Origin: Chloranthus sessilifolius
Taxonomy: Eukaryota; Streptophyta; Magnoliopsida; Chloranthales; Chloranthaceae
NCBI GenBank assembly: GCA_021018995.1
Contig: CM037588.1
Coordinates: forward strand, 81,999,765 to 82,063,764
Reading direction: 5' to 3'
Length of the DNA: 64,000 nucleotides
Each line of letters starts with the position of its first letter. Within the stretch, counting starts at the first letter, position 1. The notes below the pieces were generated by a model. It did no database searches, had not been told where the DNA came from, and worked only from the letters and a program-made list of their open reading frames with translations. The position numbers were made by a program, and so were the translations under genes. Positions 12,492 to 24,077 of the stretch are shown here, piece by piece.

Positions 12492-12509
12492 TGGCGACTC
12501 TACTGGGGA
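12492..12509 (+). other. Element D primer binding site (tRNA-Arg type)
   Basis: TGGCGACTCTACTGGGGA starts five bases after the LTR end. The near-identical TGGCGACTCTGCTGGGGA is the usual Ogre/Tat primer site, attributed to tRNA-Arg. It differs by one base (G to A). Confidence 0.8.
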
Positions 12510-13886
12510 TAGCTTGTAGAACTTCTCCTTGAAATTTGGCCCTTTATTTTTATTTTTACTAACCATTTTTGCTCTTTTTTTTATAGTTTTTTTATTTTTC
12601 TCACCCCTACTTTTTTGTCATTTAGGAGCCTTAGCCGATTGGCGGGCCTACTTGTGCTTTGTCTTTTAATTTCATTTAAATTTCCATAATTTAAAGTGCC
12701 TTAGCTGATTGGCGGGCCTACATGCGCACTCATATTCCAACAGTGGACGCCGGCCCATAGTCGCGGCACAGGATCATCACCCCCGGCCTTTGAACTAAAG
12801 AAAACTTCCAAAAAAAGGAGAAAGCTTTGAAAAATATTTAATTAAAATTGAACCAAGTTAGGGAGCTTAATCAATTTGTTTTTACAGGGTAGATTTTAAA
12901 AGGGTGGGGATTAGGCAAACACACAAACACCCGGGTCTTAGTATGGCGGCAGCCCCTAGTGGTGATGATCCAGAAAAGTCTCAGCCCACCTAGAATCTGA
13001 GAAGGCGCTTGTGCCGAAGGTATATCAGGTGGGTTCCCATTCCAAAGCTTAAAACCCTTGGAGAGAGCGCTAACGAGTTATACCGAATTCAAACCCTTTA
13101 TGTGTGGTGAGGAGAGAATCAATCACCAAAAAATAGCTTACTTTCTGGAAGCCTAGCTTCCATAAAAACAAAAAAAAAGAGACTCATTTCGGGTGTTGGT
13201 GGCTGTTGCCATCAGTTCTAGAGCATCAGTTTTTACCTAGCAAAACTATTAGTTGCACCAGTGCAAAAAAATTGGAATTTATAACTAGCGCAACTAATAG
13301 TTACGCCAGCTTCAAAATCCAAGTTTTTACCTTGGCGCAACTAATAGTTGTGCCAGTGTAAAAATGTGCCCCTGCCACCTGGGCACAGGTATTAGTTGCG
13401 CCAGGTCTGTTTAAACACCAAACCAGCCTGAATCACCTCCCGAATCCCCTGATCAGTGTGCTTAGTGCCTTGCTTTAGGCCCCACCATCTTCGACACCCA
13501 ATACGCCCCCACCAGTCAAAAGAGGGCAACTTCTTTTTGGCTCATTCCGGGGGATCGGGTTGTTTGCCTCGATTTCTATGCCTTCAATAGATCAAAGGTT
13601 CTCCTTCGATTCTTTCGAAGTGCATCAGAATCGTAGCCGCGGGACTTAAATTAGGGTACGAGTTCCATCCGAGAAGGGAATTCTAAGGCCTCGAAACCTT
13701 ATTTTTCAAAAAACTTTTTCCAAAAAAAATCAAATCAAAAAAATATTAAAAAGCAAATCAAAAACCCAAAAAAAATAGTTTGTGGTGCTGGCACAACGGC
13801 ATCATCTTGCCCTCCGCCGTCCCATAGGGGAAGAAGGAGGAGGATTTTTGGGCCTTATCCAAGGCACCCTTACCCAACCCATTCCC
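12510..13886 (+). other. Element D untranslated leader
   Basis: About 1.4 kb without a convincing gene. It contains a direct repeat of 'ccttagcygattggcgggcc' at about 12630 and 12701, a homopolymer-rich stretch at 13690-13770, and the first palindrome cluster at 13236-13406. Its composition differs from the Pro-rich coding sequence that follows. Confidence 0.55.
13236..13406. repeat. Palindrome cluster 1 of element D (four copies, ~47-bp spacing)
   Basis: Four imperfect copies of a palindrome with core GCGCAACTAATAGTTGCGC begin at about 13239, 13286, 13333 and 13382, so the spacing is 47, 47 and 49 bases. The sequence between them is not conserved. The best copy here is at 13333-13355. Each could form a hairpin or be a two-fold protein site. 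Confidence 0.85.
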
Positions 13887-14659
13887 AAAGAATGTCATGG
13901 GTAATGGACCTGGCTTACGCCGATCCCAACTCATCCCTGCCACATTCTTCAACCCACTCCCATTCGGGATACAATTTTTCCACCACCCCCCTCACCCAAC
14001 CCCCCCTTTACCGTTATCAGCCCGTTTGGTGACCCCATCTTCCCAACCGATACCTCCCAAAATATCCAAAGCCCAACCCCCATTCTCCATCTTTTGCCCA
14101 ACCCATACGCATGCTAAGTCCAACCCATTTCCCTTCCACATCCACACAAAACCCATTCTCCCAATCCACATCCATGCCCCATTTCCCATCTTCTCCCTAT
14201 AGGCCCGATCCACCCACATTCACATACACCACTTCCTCCCTATCCAACCCCCCACAAATCTACCCATCTACCCGGGTCATGGTCGTTTTTACCAGGGCCA
14301 TGCCAAAAATTTTTCAAGCATCCACCCCTAACATCTCTAATCCTTCCACATCCTTTGCCCCACCTCAACTCTGCAATCCACCCTATACCCTACCTCTTAC
14401 CATGGCCATGCCCGATCATACCAGGGCCATGCCTAATTTCCCCTCCATCCCAACTCCACCACCCACATCCAATCCTTCCTCCATGACCATGATGGAGGAG
14501 ATGTTTCAAGCCTACTCCATATGGAAGGTTTCTCAAAACACCTCCCCTCCTCCACGCCCCATGTCCCTAAACCCATCTCACATCCTAGCCAATCTCCATG
14601 CCTCACTCCTCAATGACCCCCATCAACCCCCCATAATCCACACTATCCAAACTCTCATT

Positions 14660-15160
14660 ACCCACATTCCCCAAGGCCCCATGGCCCAACCTCCCACTAC
14701 TCATACACCCCAAGGCCAAATGGCCCAATCTCCAACCTCCCACATACCCCAGGGCCCATTGGCCCAAACCCCTTGTTCCCACATATCCCAGGGCCCCATG
14801 ACCCAATACCCCACCACCCAAACCTACCCAGGGCCCATGGACAAGACCTATCAAGGACCCTTGGGCCAAACCCATCATGGGCCCATGGCCTAAACCCACC
14901 AAGGGCCCATGGCCCAAATCCACCAAGGGCCCATGGCCCAGACCCACCAAGGCCCATTGGACCAAATCCATCAAGGGCCCATGGCCCAGACCATCAAGGT
15001 CCATTGGCCCAAATATACCCAGGCCCATTGGCCCAAACCCATCAAGGGCCCATGGCCCAGACCTACCCAGGGCCCATGGCCCAAACCTACCAAGGGCTCC
15101 TAGCCCAAACCCATCAATGGCCCATAGCCCAAAATGACCAAGGCTTCATGGCCCAAACCC
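14660..15160 (+). repeat. Coding minisatellite in element D gag (39-bp then 24-bp units)
   Basis: Tandem units encode a QGPMAQ peptide. The first four have a 13-residue period (IPQGPMAQPPTTH-like, 39 bp). The following dozen or so have an 8-residue period (HQGPMAQT, 24 bp). A one-base loss near 14990 moves the repeat to another frame. The GC-rich units open long reading frames on both strands, which are artefacts. Confidence 0.85.
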
Positions 15161-16979
15161 AAACCCAACACTCATACCTGCCACATTTCACCCAACATTC
15201 ACAGCCAGGTCAAGCCCATGCCATACCCCAAACCCAATTTTTCCATGGCCCCACACCCCAAGGCCATCTCCAAACCTTTCCCCATACCCAATGGCCCCAT
15301 CAGGCCCCACCCCAAAACCAAATTTCCATCACCCAACAAACCCTCCCTCACTCCTAATGGGCTCACCCAACCCCCACTCATGTCATTCCCGTCTAACTCG
15401 TACAACAACAACAAGAAAATCCCACCCTTACTACACATTATGCCGACCAGTAGTATGAGGAGGATGAAATTAGGAATAGTAGAGCCTACGCTAGGGCATT
15501 CACCAACCTCAACCCTGCTCCCATAATTGCCCACCCCCTGGTGACCCAGAGTGAAGTCCAACTAACGAACGAGAAAGCAGCCCCTATATCAAAATAATCA
15601 GAGCAGCTGAAAGAACAGTTTGATAAAATATAGAAGCAGCTGATGAAAATGGGTGGTGCTAAAAGTTATGCCATGAACTTCACAGATTTGTGCTTGTTCG
15701 CTGAGGTCCCCCTGCCCCCCAAATTTAAAATGCCAGCTTTCGACAAATATAATGGCACGGGCAATCCTATTGTGCACTTGAAGTCGTACTGTGGGGATAT
15801 GTGCCAATACGAAGGGGACGAAAGACTACTAATAAAAGTCTTTCAGAAGAGTCTGACCGGGCCGGCTTTGAGATGATTCACATCCTTAGAACCATCCATG
15901 ATAAAAACATGGAGGGACTTGGCACACCTCTTTCAAGAATAATATGTCTACAATATAGACATTGAGTCGCAATAGTCAGACTTGGCCCGCTTGAAACAAA
16001 ACCAAAACGAGACCTCAGCGACTACTTGGGACGTTGGAGAGCCCAGGCAGCTCAGGTCAGAAATAGAATACCTGATGATGAGCAGATTGAGATGATCTCA
16101 AAGAATACTCTGCTAGTGATCTTAGACTTTTTGGTGTGCCAGCAACAGTTCAGCTTTATTGATCTGGTGAAAAATGCTAACCGATGTGACGATGCCATCA
16201 GGGAGGGTCGTCTGAGTAAGAACATGCCAAGTGGACCCAGTGGGGTTAGGAAGTTTTTAGAGCAAAGGAACGATAAGAGAACAGGGGACGATGTCCAGAA
16301 CATTTCCAATACCAGGCCCAATAACAATACTACCTCATTTAAATTTCAGGCAGCTCCACTAGCACCCATTAGGCCTGAGCAGATGTAGAGAATAGGGAAT
16401 GGGCAAGGAATGCAAATGACTCCGGAGCAGAGGAGAGCCCGCTACGATTGAGTTTTTACGCCTCTAGGGCAATCATTGAGTGTACTTTTACCTTTATTAG
16501 TGGAAAAGGGATTAGTCACTATCCGTCAACCGCAACCTCCTCCTCACCCGATCCTAAAGAACTATGACCTGAATACCCACTACAATTTTTATCAAGGTCC
16601 GGGTCACCCAATTGATCGCTGCTTCCCATTGAAGCACGCAATCCAGGATTTGATCGATACCGAGAAATCATTCCCCCTGCACCTTCTCAGCATGCTAATA
16701 TTAACCAAGTGCCACTACCCCCACATTCTGCCGGAAGAGCAGGCCCCAGACCCACCATCAGAATGATAGAAGATGAGGAGGAGTTTGAATTTAACCCATC
16801 CAATTATATCAGTGATTGGGAGAGTTATGTAGCACCATTGTCAAGAAACATGGAAGAGAGGAACATAGGGGTAATTGAACCCCTAAATTTATCAAAATAT
16901 TTCCCCAACTCGACCTCATAAATTGAACCCTTGGATCTTAGGGCATACTTTCCATCCACCACCCGTCAATTATGTACAT

Positions 16980-17370
16980 ATCAATGCATACCAACCATAC
17001 ACCACCACCCCCTGCAATTACCCGATAAGCCAACAGGCCCCCAATCCTACGCCCACACCCTCCAGTTATCAATGGGCCACACCCACCCCATTTCCCCCAG
17101 TTCAACTACCGGCAAACTCCACTGCCCCCATCAATTACCCAATAAGCCATCAGGCCCCCAATCCCACACTCGCACCCGTCAATTATCAATGGCCGGCGCC
17201 CATCCCATCACCCCAAGTGCCGCCTGCGAACTCCAACACCCCGATCAATTACCTAATGGCCCATCAGACCCCCTATCTCCCGCCAGCGTCCACCAGCTAT
17301 CAATGGCCTACTTTTACCTCCTTCCCTCCAATGCCACCACCCTCAAGCTTCACCACCCCTATCTGGCCTA
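16980..17370 (+). repeat. Pro-rich tandem repeat between gag and protease of element D
   Basis: Three units of about 38-39 codons each carry the pattern NYPISHQAPNPT ... YQWP ... PSPQVPPANS. The units have diverged but stay aligned. It forms a low-complexity linker between gag and protease. Confidence 0.75.
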
Positions 17371-17526
17371 CTTTTTCCACCCAACCCGCTATCACAGAAA
17401 TAAATCAGGTGTTGCCCACACCACCTGAGTGGACAGTGCAAGTGCCTCAAGTACCGGTAGCCATACCTTTCCAGCTCTCGGGACCAACCTATGATCCTTA
17501 TCAGGTTCCGCTAAGCTATGAGTAAA

Positions 17527-18851
17527 TAGATGTCAATACCGGCAACAGCAACAGAGAAGGAGCAGTGGACTTTGTCACATAGTCTGGGAGGATATCGAAG
17601 CAACCAGAAGCATCAGCAGCAGCACAGGCCCAACCAGAGGGGAAGAAAGACATCGCTATGAACCCCTTCGAAAAAATGAGTTGGGAACATATACTAGAGA
17701 CTCAACTGAGAAGAATGCTCGCCCATATAACCGTATGGGATCTGTTGATAACGTCCCCACTCCATTTTCAAGCATTAATGGGGCCATTATAAAATGCACA
17801 TGTATCACTCCAAGTTAGTCTAGATGAAGGGCAGATAATTGGGCAAGTGATGGCTCCAAATGCCATTTCATTCTCGAATGCTGATTTACCTGAAGAAGGG
17901 TGTAGCCACTCTAAGTCATTAAATATAATCGTTGAGTCTGGAAATATGATCATTCCCCTGGTTTTAATTGATAATGGGCCCGCATTGAGCATACGTCTGT
18001 TAGGAACTGCCGCTAAGATTGGGGTTAATCCATGCATGCTGAGGCCCACCAGAACCAGTGCAAGAGGGTTTGACAATACCAGGAGAGAAATAATGGGAGA
18101 AGTTGATCTTGAGCTATTGATAGGGCCAATGACCTTTTCCATCTTATTCCAAGTCATGGATATCAAATCTTCATTTAATCTATTGTTGGGGTGCCCGTGG
18201 TTGCACGAGGTCGGAACCATACTTTCCACTTTGCACCAGAAACTCAAGTTTGTGTTTGGGCACAAAATTATTACAATCATTAGTGAGGGGCATAGCGAGA
18301 AAGAAAAAGCCACCAATAGTGTTGAAAAACCCAATGTGCTAGATATATCGCACACCGCTGAGGACGTTGACCTCCACAATTTTGAATATGAGGTATTGGC
18401 AATACTCCCAGAGCACTTAGAGGGCATCATGCCTAAAACAAGAGGCGGTATGGTAGCGGCGATGGCTATGTTCCAAAAGTTAGGCTATCAGAAAGGTCGA
18501 GCGCTCGAGCCCCGATTATAAGGCAGAAGAGAGCCAGTTGTTGCTAAGGGGTATAAGGTCAAATTCGGGCTAGGATATAAGCCCACGGAGGAAGAGGTCC
18601 GAGAGGCCAAAGAGAAAGCCAGGGTTGCCGCAGAAGCAAGATCTCGAGGAATCAACATAGAAGAGAAACCTTGCCGCAGGCCGCACATCAAGGAATCCTT
18701 CGTCAGCGCAGGGGTCGTAAAGATCGACCGAAATGGGGTAACCCATTTGACCCCACACAAACCCATGGCCCCAATACATCCCACGTGTCCCCAGATCTCC
18801 CTTCCTAGCTTGGAGATAGATTTGGCCATGTTATCCCTTTTCGAGGAATGA
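17527..18851 (+). pseudogene. pro: Element D aspartic protease with G-patch-like tail, broken
   Basis: The retropepsin domain spans about 17850-18300: LNIIVESGNMIIPLVLIDNGPA at the active site, then FDNTRREIMGEVDLELLIGP, FQVMDIKSSFNLLLGCPWLHE and LHQKLKFVFGHK. Tat proteases normally read V(L/D)DNGSA at the catalytic aspartate. Here it is IDNGPA, so the Asp is kept and Ser has become Pro. A G-patch-like segment follows (MVAAMAMFQKLGYQKGRALEP, FGLGYKPT), interrupted by a TAA at 18519-18521. The frame then stays open to a TGA at about 18851. The protease matures gag-pol; this copy is probably inactive. Confidence 0.8.
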
Positions 18852-19274
18852 TGACCAGTACCTGAATAAACTCCCCCTGTGATAAATCACCACAAAACTA
18901 AGTTATCATTTGAGGACATCATCTCAGACGAAATGGGGATCAACATGATGGAAGTTGACTCTAATGAGCCATACCAGTCAGCACCATCCATCCCAACAGG
19001 TAAAGGAGTGGCCCCTCAGGTACGCAACTGGACATCTTTGCCCCAAACTCTGAAAGCAGGGAGTGGCTTAAATTTTGGCACATGTTTCCCAAAAAAAAAT
19101 AGCCTATAAAAAGTGAGATAAGCCCTTAGCAGGCAATACCTTGTATATATAGTAACTCGCCTTGCTAAGGGTCCGTCTTCGAAGAAAACAAAAATCTCAA
19201 AAATATGGAAACAATACAAAATCCCAAAAATATTGAAAAAATCCAAAGTTCAAAAATATCATCATTTAAAATTC

Positions 19275-20912
19275 CAGAAAAAGTCTCACAAAATGATGCC
19301 TTAACCGAAATACCCGTCCCACATAAAAATCAACCCCTTTCTTGTAGAAATACAAGAAGAGGTAGGAGTTACAAGTCTGGATGAGGATAGTCCTTTGGAG
19401 GAGCTCCCCAATGAGCTCCTTGACCGGTTCACTAACTTTGAGCATGGCCCTACCCCCATTGTCGAGGAAACTGAAGACGTCAATTTAGGAACTGAGGAGA
19501 TTCCCAGAATAACCAAAATTGGAACGTCGCTATCTCCTGAAGAAAGGAAAAGCATGATCAACTTCCTTCGGTCATACCAAGACATTTTTGCCTGGTCCTA
19601 CGAGGACATGCCTGGTCTAGACACTGATTTGGTTGAGCATGAGTTGCCTCTCTACCCTGATATGAAGTTGGTTAAACAGAAGCTGAGATATCTCCGACCC
19701 AAGTGGATGCTGAAAGTCAAGGATGAGGTCATCAAAAAGTATGATGCCGGATTTCTCATGGTATCTAAATACCTGCAGTGGCTAGCTAATATCGTGCCTA
19801 TACCAAAGAAGGATAGAAAGGTCCGCATGTGTATCAATTTTCAAAACTTGAACAAGGCGAGCCCAAAGGACGATTTCCCATTGCCACACAATGACATCTT
19901 GGTCGATAACACTGCTAAGCACGGGATGCTTTCTTTTATGGACGAATTCTCTAGATATAATCAGATAAAGATGGCAAAGGCAGATCGAGAGAAGACTGCA
20001 TTCATCACTCCGTGGGAAACCTTTTGCTACCGAGCCATGACATTTGGACTGAAAAATGCCGGTGCAACATACCAAAGGGCTATGACTGCACTGCTTCACG
20101 ACATGATGCACTAGGAAATTGAGGTATATGTCGATGATATGATAGCCAAGTTACCAGAGTGAGGCAATCACTTGGTAAACCTCCAGAAACTATTTGAGAG
20201 GTTGAGAAAGTATAGGTTACGCCTGAACCCAAAGAAGTGCGCTTTTGGTCCTATGTCAAGAAAATTGTTAGGGTTCATCGTTAGCAGGAGAGGGATCGAG
20301 GTCGACCCAGTTAAAGTAAAAGCTATCACTGAGATGCCACCACCATCTACCAAGAAAGAAGTCAGAGGGTTCCTGGGTAGAATATAATATATCAGTCGGT
20401 TCATTACACAACTAACTCCAATCTGCATGCCGATCTTCAAGCTACTAAGGAAGAACTTGCCCGTTGAATGGAACGACGACTGTCAGGCAGCGTTCGATAA
20501 AATCAAAAGCTACCTCCTTAACCCACCAATATTGGTATCACCTGGGCCGGGAAGACCACTCTTAATGTACCTCTCCACGACAGATGTTTCAATGGGATGT
20601 GTCTTAGGGCAGCATGACGAGACGGGAAGATGAGAGTAGGCCATTTACTATCTAAGCAAGAAGTTTATCGATTATGAAATATGCTATTCTCATCTAGAGA
20701 AAGCATGCCTGGCTCTTATATGGGCTACTCAGAGGCTCCGCCATTACTTACTATCTCAAGCAGTTCTACTTTTAGCCCGAATGGACCCGTTGAAATACTT
20801 GTTCGAGAAGCCTGCTCTCACTGGGCAGACTGCACCCTGGCAGCTCTTATTATCTAAGTTCGACATCACGTATGTCACTTAGAAGTTGATTAAGGGGCAG
20901 GCACTCGCCGAT
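19275..20912 (+). pseudogene. pol: Element D reverse transcriptase and RNase H, broken
   Basis: The reading frame of the protease resumes with LSPEERKSMINFLRSYQDIFAWSYEDMPGL (19540-19620) and goes through the RT fingers and palm: PIPKKDRKVRMCINFQNLNKASPKD, SFMDEFSRYNQIKM and YVDDMIAK, so the catalytic aspartates are present. Thumb and connection follow (GFIVSRRGIEVDPVKVKAI, FLGRI). The first RNase H (20540-20890) is degenerate: YLSTTDVSMGCVLGQHDETGR, then YYLSKKFIDYE and LIWATQRLRHYLL. Nonsense codons at about 20112, 20160, 20385, 20631, 20637 and 20881 sit mostly where the family has Gln, Trp or Arg. RT copies the element RNA into DNA in the cytoplasmic particle. Confidence 0.88.
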
Positions 20913-21017
20913 CATCTTGCCGACAACCCTTTGCCCGATTATGAACCTTTGAGAACTGAGTTCCCAGATGAAGATATCTTGTTCATGACGGAAGACTATA
21001 TTGAGGAGGCAGAGGAA

Positions 21018-21430
21018 TCATGGGTAATGCACATTGACGGGGCAGCAAATGTCGAGGGTCACGGAGTTGGCGCCATTATGATTTCGCCAAAAGGATCCCA
21101 TGTACCAGTCTCTATTAAGCTCAATTTTCCTTACACAAACAGCATGGCTGAGTATGAAGCTTGGGCCGCTAGTCTGTAGGCGGCTCTCGATTTGAATATA
21201 ACTCACCTCTGAGTGTTTGGCGATTCATAGTTAATCATATGTCAGATGAACAATGACTGGAAGATGAAAGATGATAAACTGATCCCCTATCGTGAACACC
21301 TCAAGGATCTGATAGCTTGCTTCCAAGACATGACATTCTCATATGTCCCCCGGTAAGGAACCGTTTTGCCGATGCACTGGCAACTTTGGCGTCAATGATA
21401 GAAATCCCATACGGTGTTGAGATGAAGCCG
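21018..21430 (+). pseudogene. Element D second, archaeal-type RNase H (aRNH), broken
   Basis: A second RNase H fold follows the gRNH: WVMHIDGAANVEGHGVGAI (catalytic Asp), TNSMAEYEAW (Glu), VFGDS (Asp), then LKDLIACFQDMTFSYVPR and FADALATLAS. Possession of both RNase H types is a known mark of the Tat lineage. Stops at 21177, 21211 and 21229 replace Gln or Arg codons, and a one-base shift near 21352 moves the frame. Confidence 0.82.
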
Positions 21431-21584
21431 ATCATGATCGAGTAGAGGAATGTGCTGGCCTTCTCCCTCCAGATTGAGAAACCTATGAAGCCTGATGATG
21501 AGCCACCTTGGTTCTCAGATGTCAAGAATTTCCTCAAGACCCTAACTTTCCCTGAGGGTACATCCAAGAAGGACCGACGAACCA

Positions 21585-22757
21585 TTCAACGTCTAGCGGC
21601 AGGCTGTCATTTGTGGGGAATGCCTGTATAAGCGGTCATATAATAACATCTTACTCAGGTGCCTTACTGAAAGTGAAATGACCAACATCATGAAGGAGAT
21701 CCATGAAGGAGTATGCAGAGCCCACGTCAGGGGTCACATGCTTGCTAAGAAAATTCTGTGGCAGGGATACTTTTGGACCACTATGGAATCAGATTGCTGC
21801 AAACATGTCCAAAATTGCTATAAGTGTGAGGAACACTCCAGTCTAATACATGCTCCTACCATTGATCTACACTGCATGACCACTCCTTAGCCATTTACTA
21901 CCTGGGCCCTTGATGTCGTCGGAATGATTAATCCAAAAGCATCGAACAGACATCAGTTCATCCTCGTTGCCATTGAATACTTCACCAAGTGGTCAGAAGC
22001 GGCATCATATGCCAACATCACGGCCAGTCACATTGAGAAGTTCCTCAAGAGTAATATTATGTGCCGATTTGGAGTACCCAAAGATTTCATCACATACAAT
22101 GGCACAAACTTTACGAATAAGCACATCCGAGCCTTCTGCGAGCAATACAAAATCAAGCACCATCACTCATCCCCCTATCGGCCTCTAACTAACGGAGCCG
22201 TGGAAGCTACGAACAAGACAGTCATCTTCATCCTAGAGAAAATGGTCGTCACTTACCGGGATTAGAGCAAAATACTATCATTTACCTTATGAGCCTACAG
22301 AACGTCGATCCGTACTCCTATAGGGGCAACACCATTCTCCCTTGTGTATGGAACTGAGGCCATCCTACTAGTTGAGGTTGAAGTACCCTCATTCCGAATC
22401 CTTATGGAATCAGGCTTACCTGAAGCAGAAAGAGAGAGATCTCACTTCGAACAATTAAACTTATTGGACGAGAAGAGACTCCTAGCCTTGTGTCACACTC
22501 AAGTTTACCAGGGGCAAACCGCATGCGCTTACAACAAACGTGTCCACGGTCGAGATGTGAAGATAGGAGACACTGTGTTAACGAAGATCTTCCCATCCCT
22601 CCATGCCGATCTGAGAGGAAAGTTCAAGCCGAACTTGGAAGGACCTTACGTCATCCGAGAAGTGCTACCAAGATATGCCATCCACCTCGCCACCATGGAC
22701 GAAGATCATCTTCCTAAGCCCATCAACACTGGATATGTCCGACGGTTCTACTCTTAG
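21585..22757 (+). pseudogene. Element D integrase, broken
   Basis: The HHCC zinc-binding region reads EIHEGVCRAHVRGHML ... NCYKCEEH. The core has TWALDVVGMI (first Asp), then FITYNGTNF where the family reads ITDNGTNF, so the second catalytic Asp has become Tyr, and NGAVEATNK (Glu). The C-terminal GPY-type module is KFKPNLEGPYVIRE, and the frame ends at TAG 22755-22757. Stops occur at about 21888 and 22263 and at the Trp of 'LWAYRTS' (about 22291). With one catalytic residue gone and several stops it cannot insert DNA. Confidence 0.88.
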
Positions 22758-24077
22758 TCTATCACGTCAAGGTAAGTATTGGTGAAACAAATACGTGACT
22801 GCTTAAGAACCACCTAAAAGAGGCCATCATTCCAAACATAGTAGCCAAAAAGCTTCCCTAAGAATAATGATATCCCTTGCTACCCCATTTGAGCTTGGGC
22901 CTTTCTTTCAATAACCCACTTTCCCAAAAAAAAATATATATGTGTACATATATAAAAAAAGGGAAGAAAAGTTACTATCATGGAGAATCACGGGACATGT
23001 ATAGTAAAACCCCCAGGGAAGGAAGTATGTCAAGAAAATTAAACCCACATCAAGGAAACCCTTTTTGCCAAGCATACCTTCAAATACTAACCTAGCCCAT
23101 GGCCAAGCTACACCCTGAAGGAAGCCCTCTTTTTAGGTTCACAAGCAGTCATAATATCTGTTAAGTCAACACAAGCCGAGTTGTGAGACTACACCAGAAC
23201 CCCATCTAGCCGGCTATGACGGAATCGACGTCTATGTCGTGGCTTTTGAAAAAATGAAAGAAAATAAATAAAATAAAATAAAAATAAAAATATAAGCTCA
23301 AAGCAAGACGGACGTGGTGAAAACCCGAAAGGGCATTACAGGTAAAAACAGTGAGTTTATGCGGACCAGGTGAAAACTCGAAAGGGCGCCTGGGGTAAGA
23401 TAGTTAAACCCATGGACGTGGTGAAAACTCGAAAGGGCGTCACGGGTAAAAAAGGAGATAAATAAAAAAAAAGGAGAAAAGAAAAGAGAAAAATTTGAAA
23501 AGGAAAGGTTTGGACTGATTGAGAAGATTGATGTTTAAAGAGCCTTACTCTCCCTGACCTCTTTTAGGGGCCGCTCATGTTAGTTCGAATCGAGTTCCGA
23601 CCAAAATTGTTTTCATAAAATTGCTTTGTCAAACGTATGACTCAAGGTAGGGAGAAAGGTTTGACTCAACCCAAGGGGATGGACGTTCCAGCCTTGGTAA
23701 GACTGTTGAAACTCTTTCAGAATCAACTAGTCAAAGAGGGGTTCGACCACGGTCAAAAGGGGACCCAGGGTTTCACAAGGTGATTAAGGCACCGCACGAA
23801 AAAAAAGATATGTATATGCACAAAACAAAAAGACCAAAAAGTCTATGTAGATGTATATAATAAACTACCTTTCATTTACAAAATGCATCGCTTACAGCAC
23901 ATCCCAAAAATATAGCCAATGTGACGACTAGAGTGCTTTCCTTTTTACAAATAAATGAAAAACAGTAAAAACATGAAGAAAATATGTATACAAAAAATGT
24001 GTGTATCTGTAAAGGGGTTTTTATGCCCCTTTTCTGTGTATCTGATCTGTGCGAAACGTTCTGTGTGCAGGAAGGAG
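22758..24077 (+). other. Element D spacer after pol, with a triple repeat
   Basis: No gene is supported. A ~51-bp unit with core GGTGAAAACYCGAAAGGGC occurs three times, at about 23311, 23363 and 23414. A-rich and pseudo-microsatellite stretches lie at 22925-22960 and 23255-23290. The region leads into the 3' end of the antisense DUF7745-like gene. Confidence 0.6.

Larger units (their letters stand above)
14111..17525 (+). pseudogene. gag: Element D gag region, broken
   Basis: Three parts can be read. First is a Pro/Thr-rich N-terminal segment with a coding minisatellite (14111-15360). Second is the Tat-type gag core (15440-16390), with PLPPKFKMPAFDKYNGTGNP, KVFQKSLTGPALR, WRDLAHLFQE and MGRWRAQAAQVRNRI, then a C-terminal block (16560-16680) with GHPIDRCFPLKHAIQDLID, matching the zinc-finger-like end of Tat gag, although the first cysteine appears lost. 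Third is a Pro-rich linker (16923-17525) with a ~38-residue repeat. Stops (for example TGA for the Trp after GPALR, at about 15874) and frame changes near 14990 and 16020 make it a pseudogene. The true start could lie upstream, near 13887. Confidence 0.75.

Noticed and set aside
13236..13406. CRISPR-like array (palindromic repeats with near-regular spacing)
   Set aside because: The repeats are short, diverged and spread in four clusters inside a plant retrotransposon; there are no cas genes and the context is eukaryotic.
14603..15028. Long Gly-rich minus-strand reading frames opposite gag of element D
   Set aside because: They are produced by the GC-rich 24/39-bp minisatellite, which is open in several frames on both strands; composition and repeats explain them.
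17768..18430. 220-codon minus-strand reading frame opposite D's protease
   Set aside because: It is the reverse of the conserved protease coding sequence and resembles no known family; the plus strand explains it.
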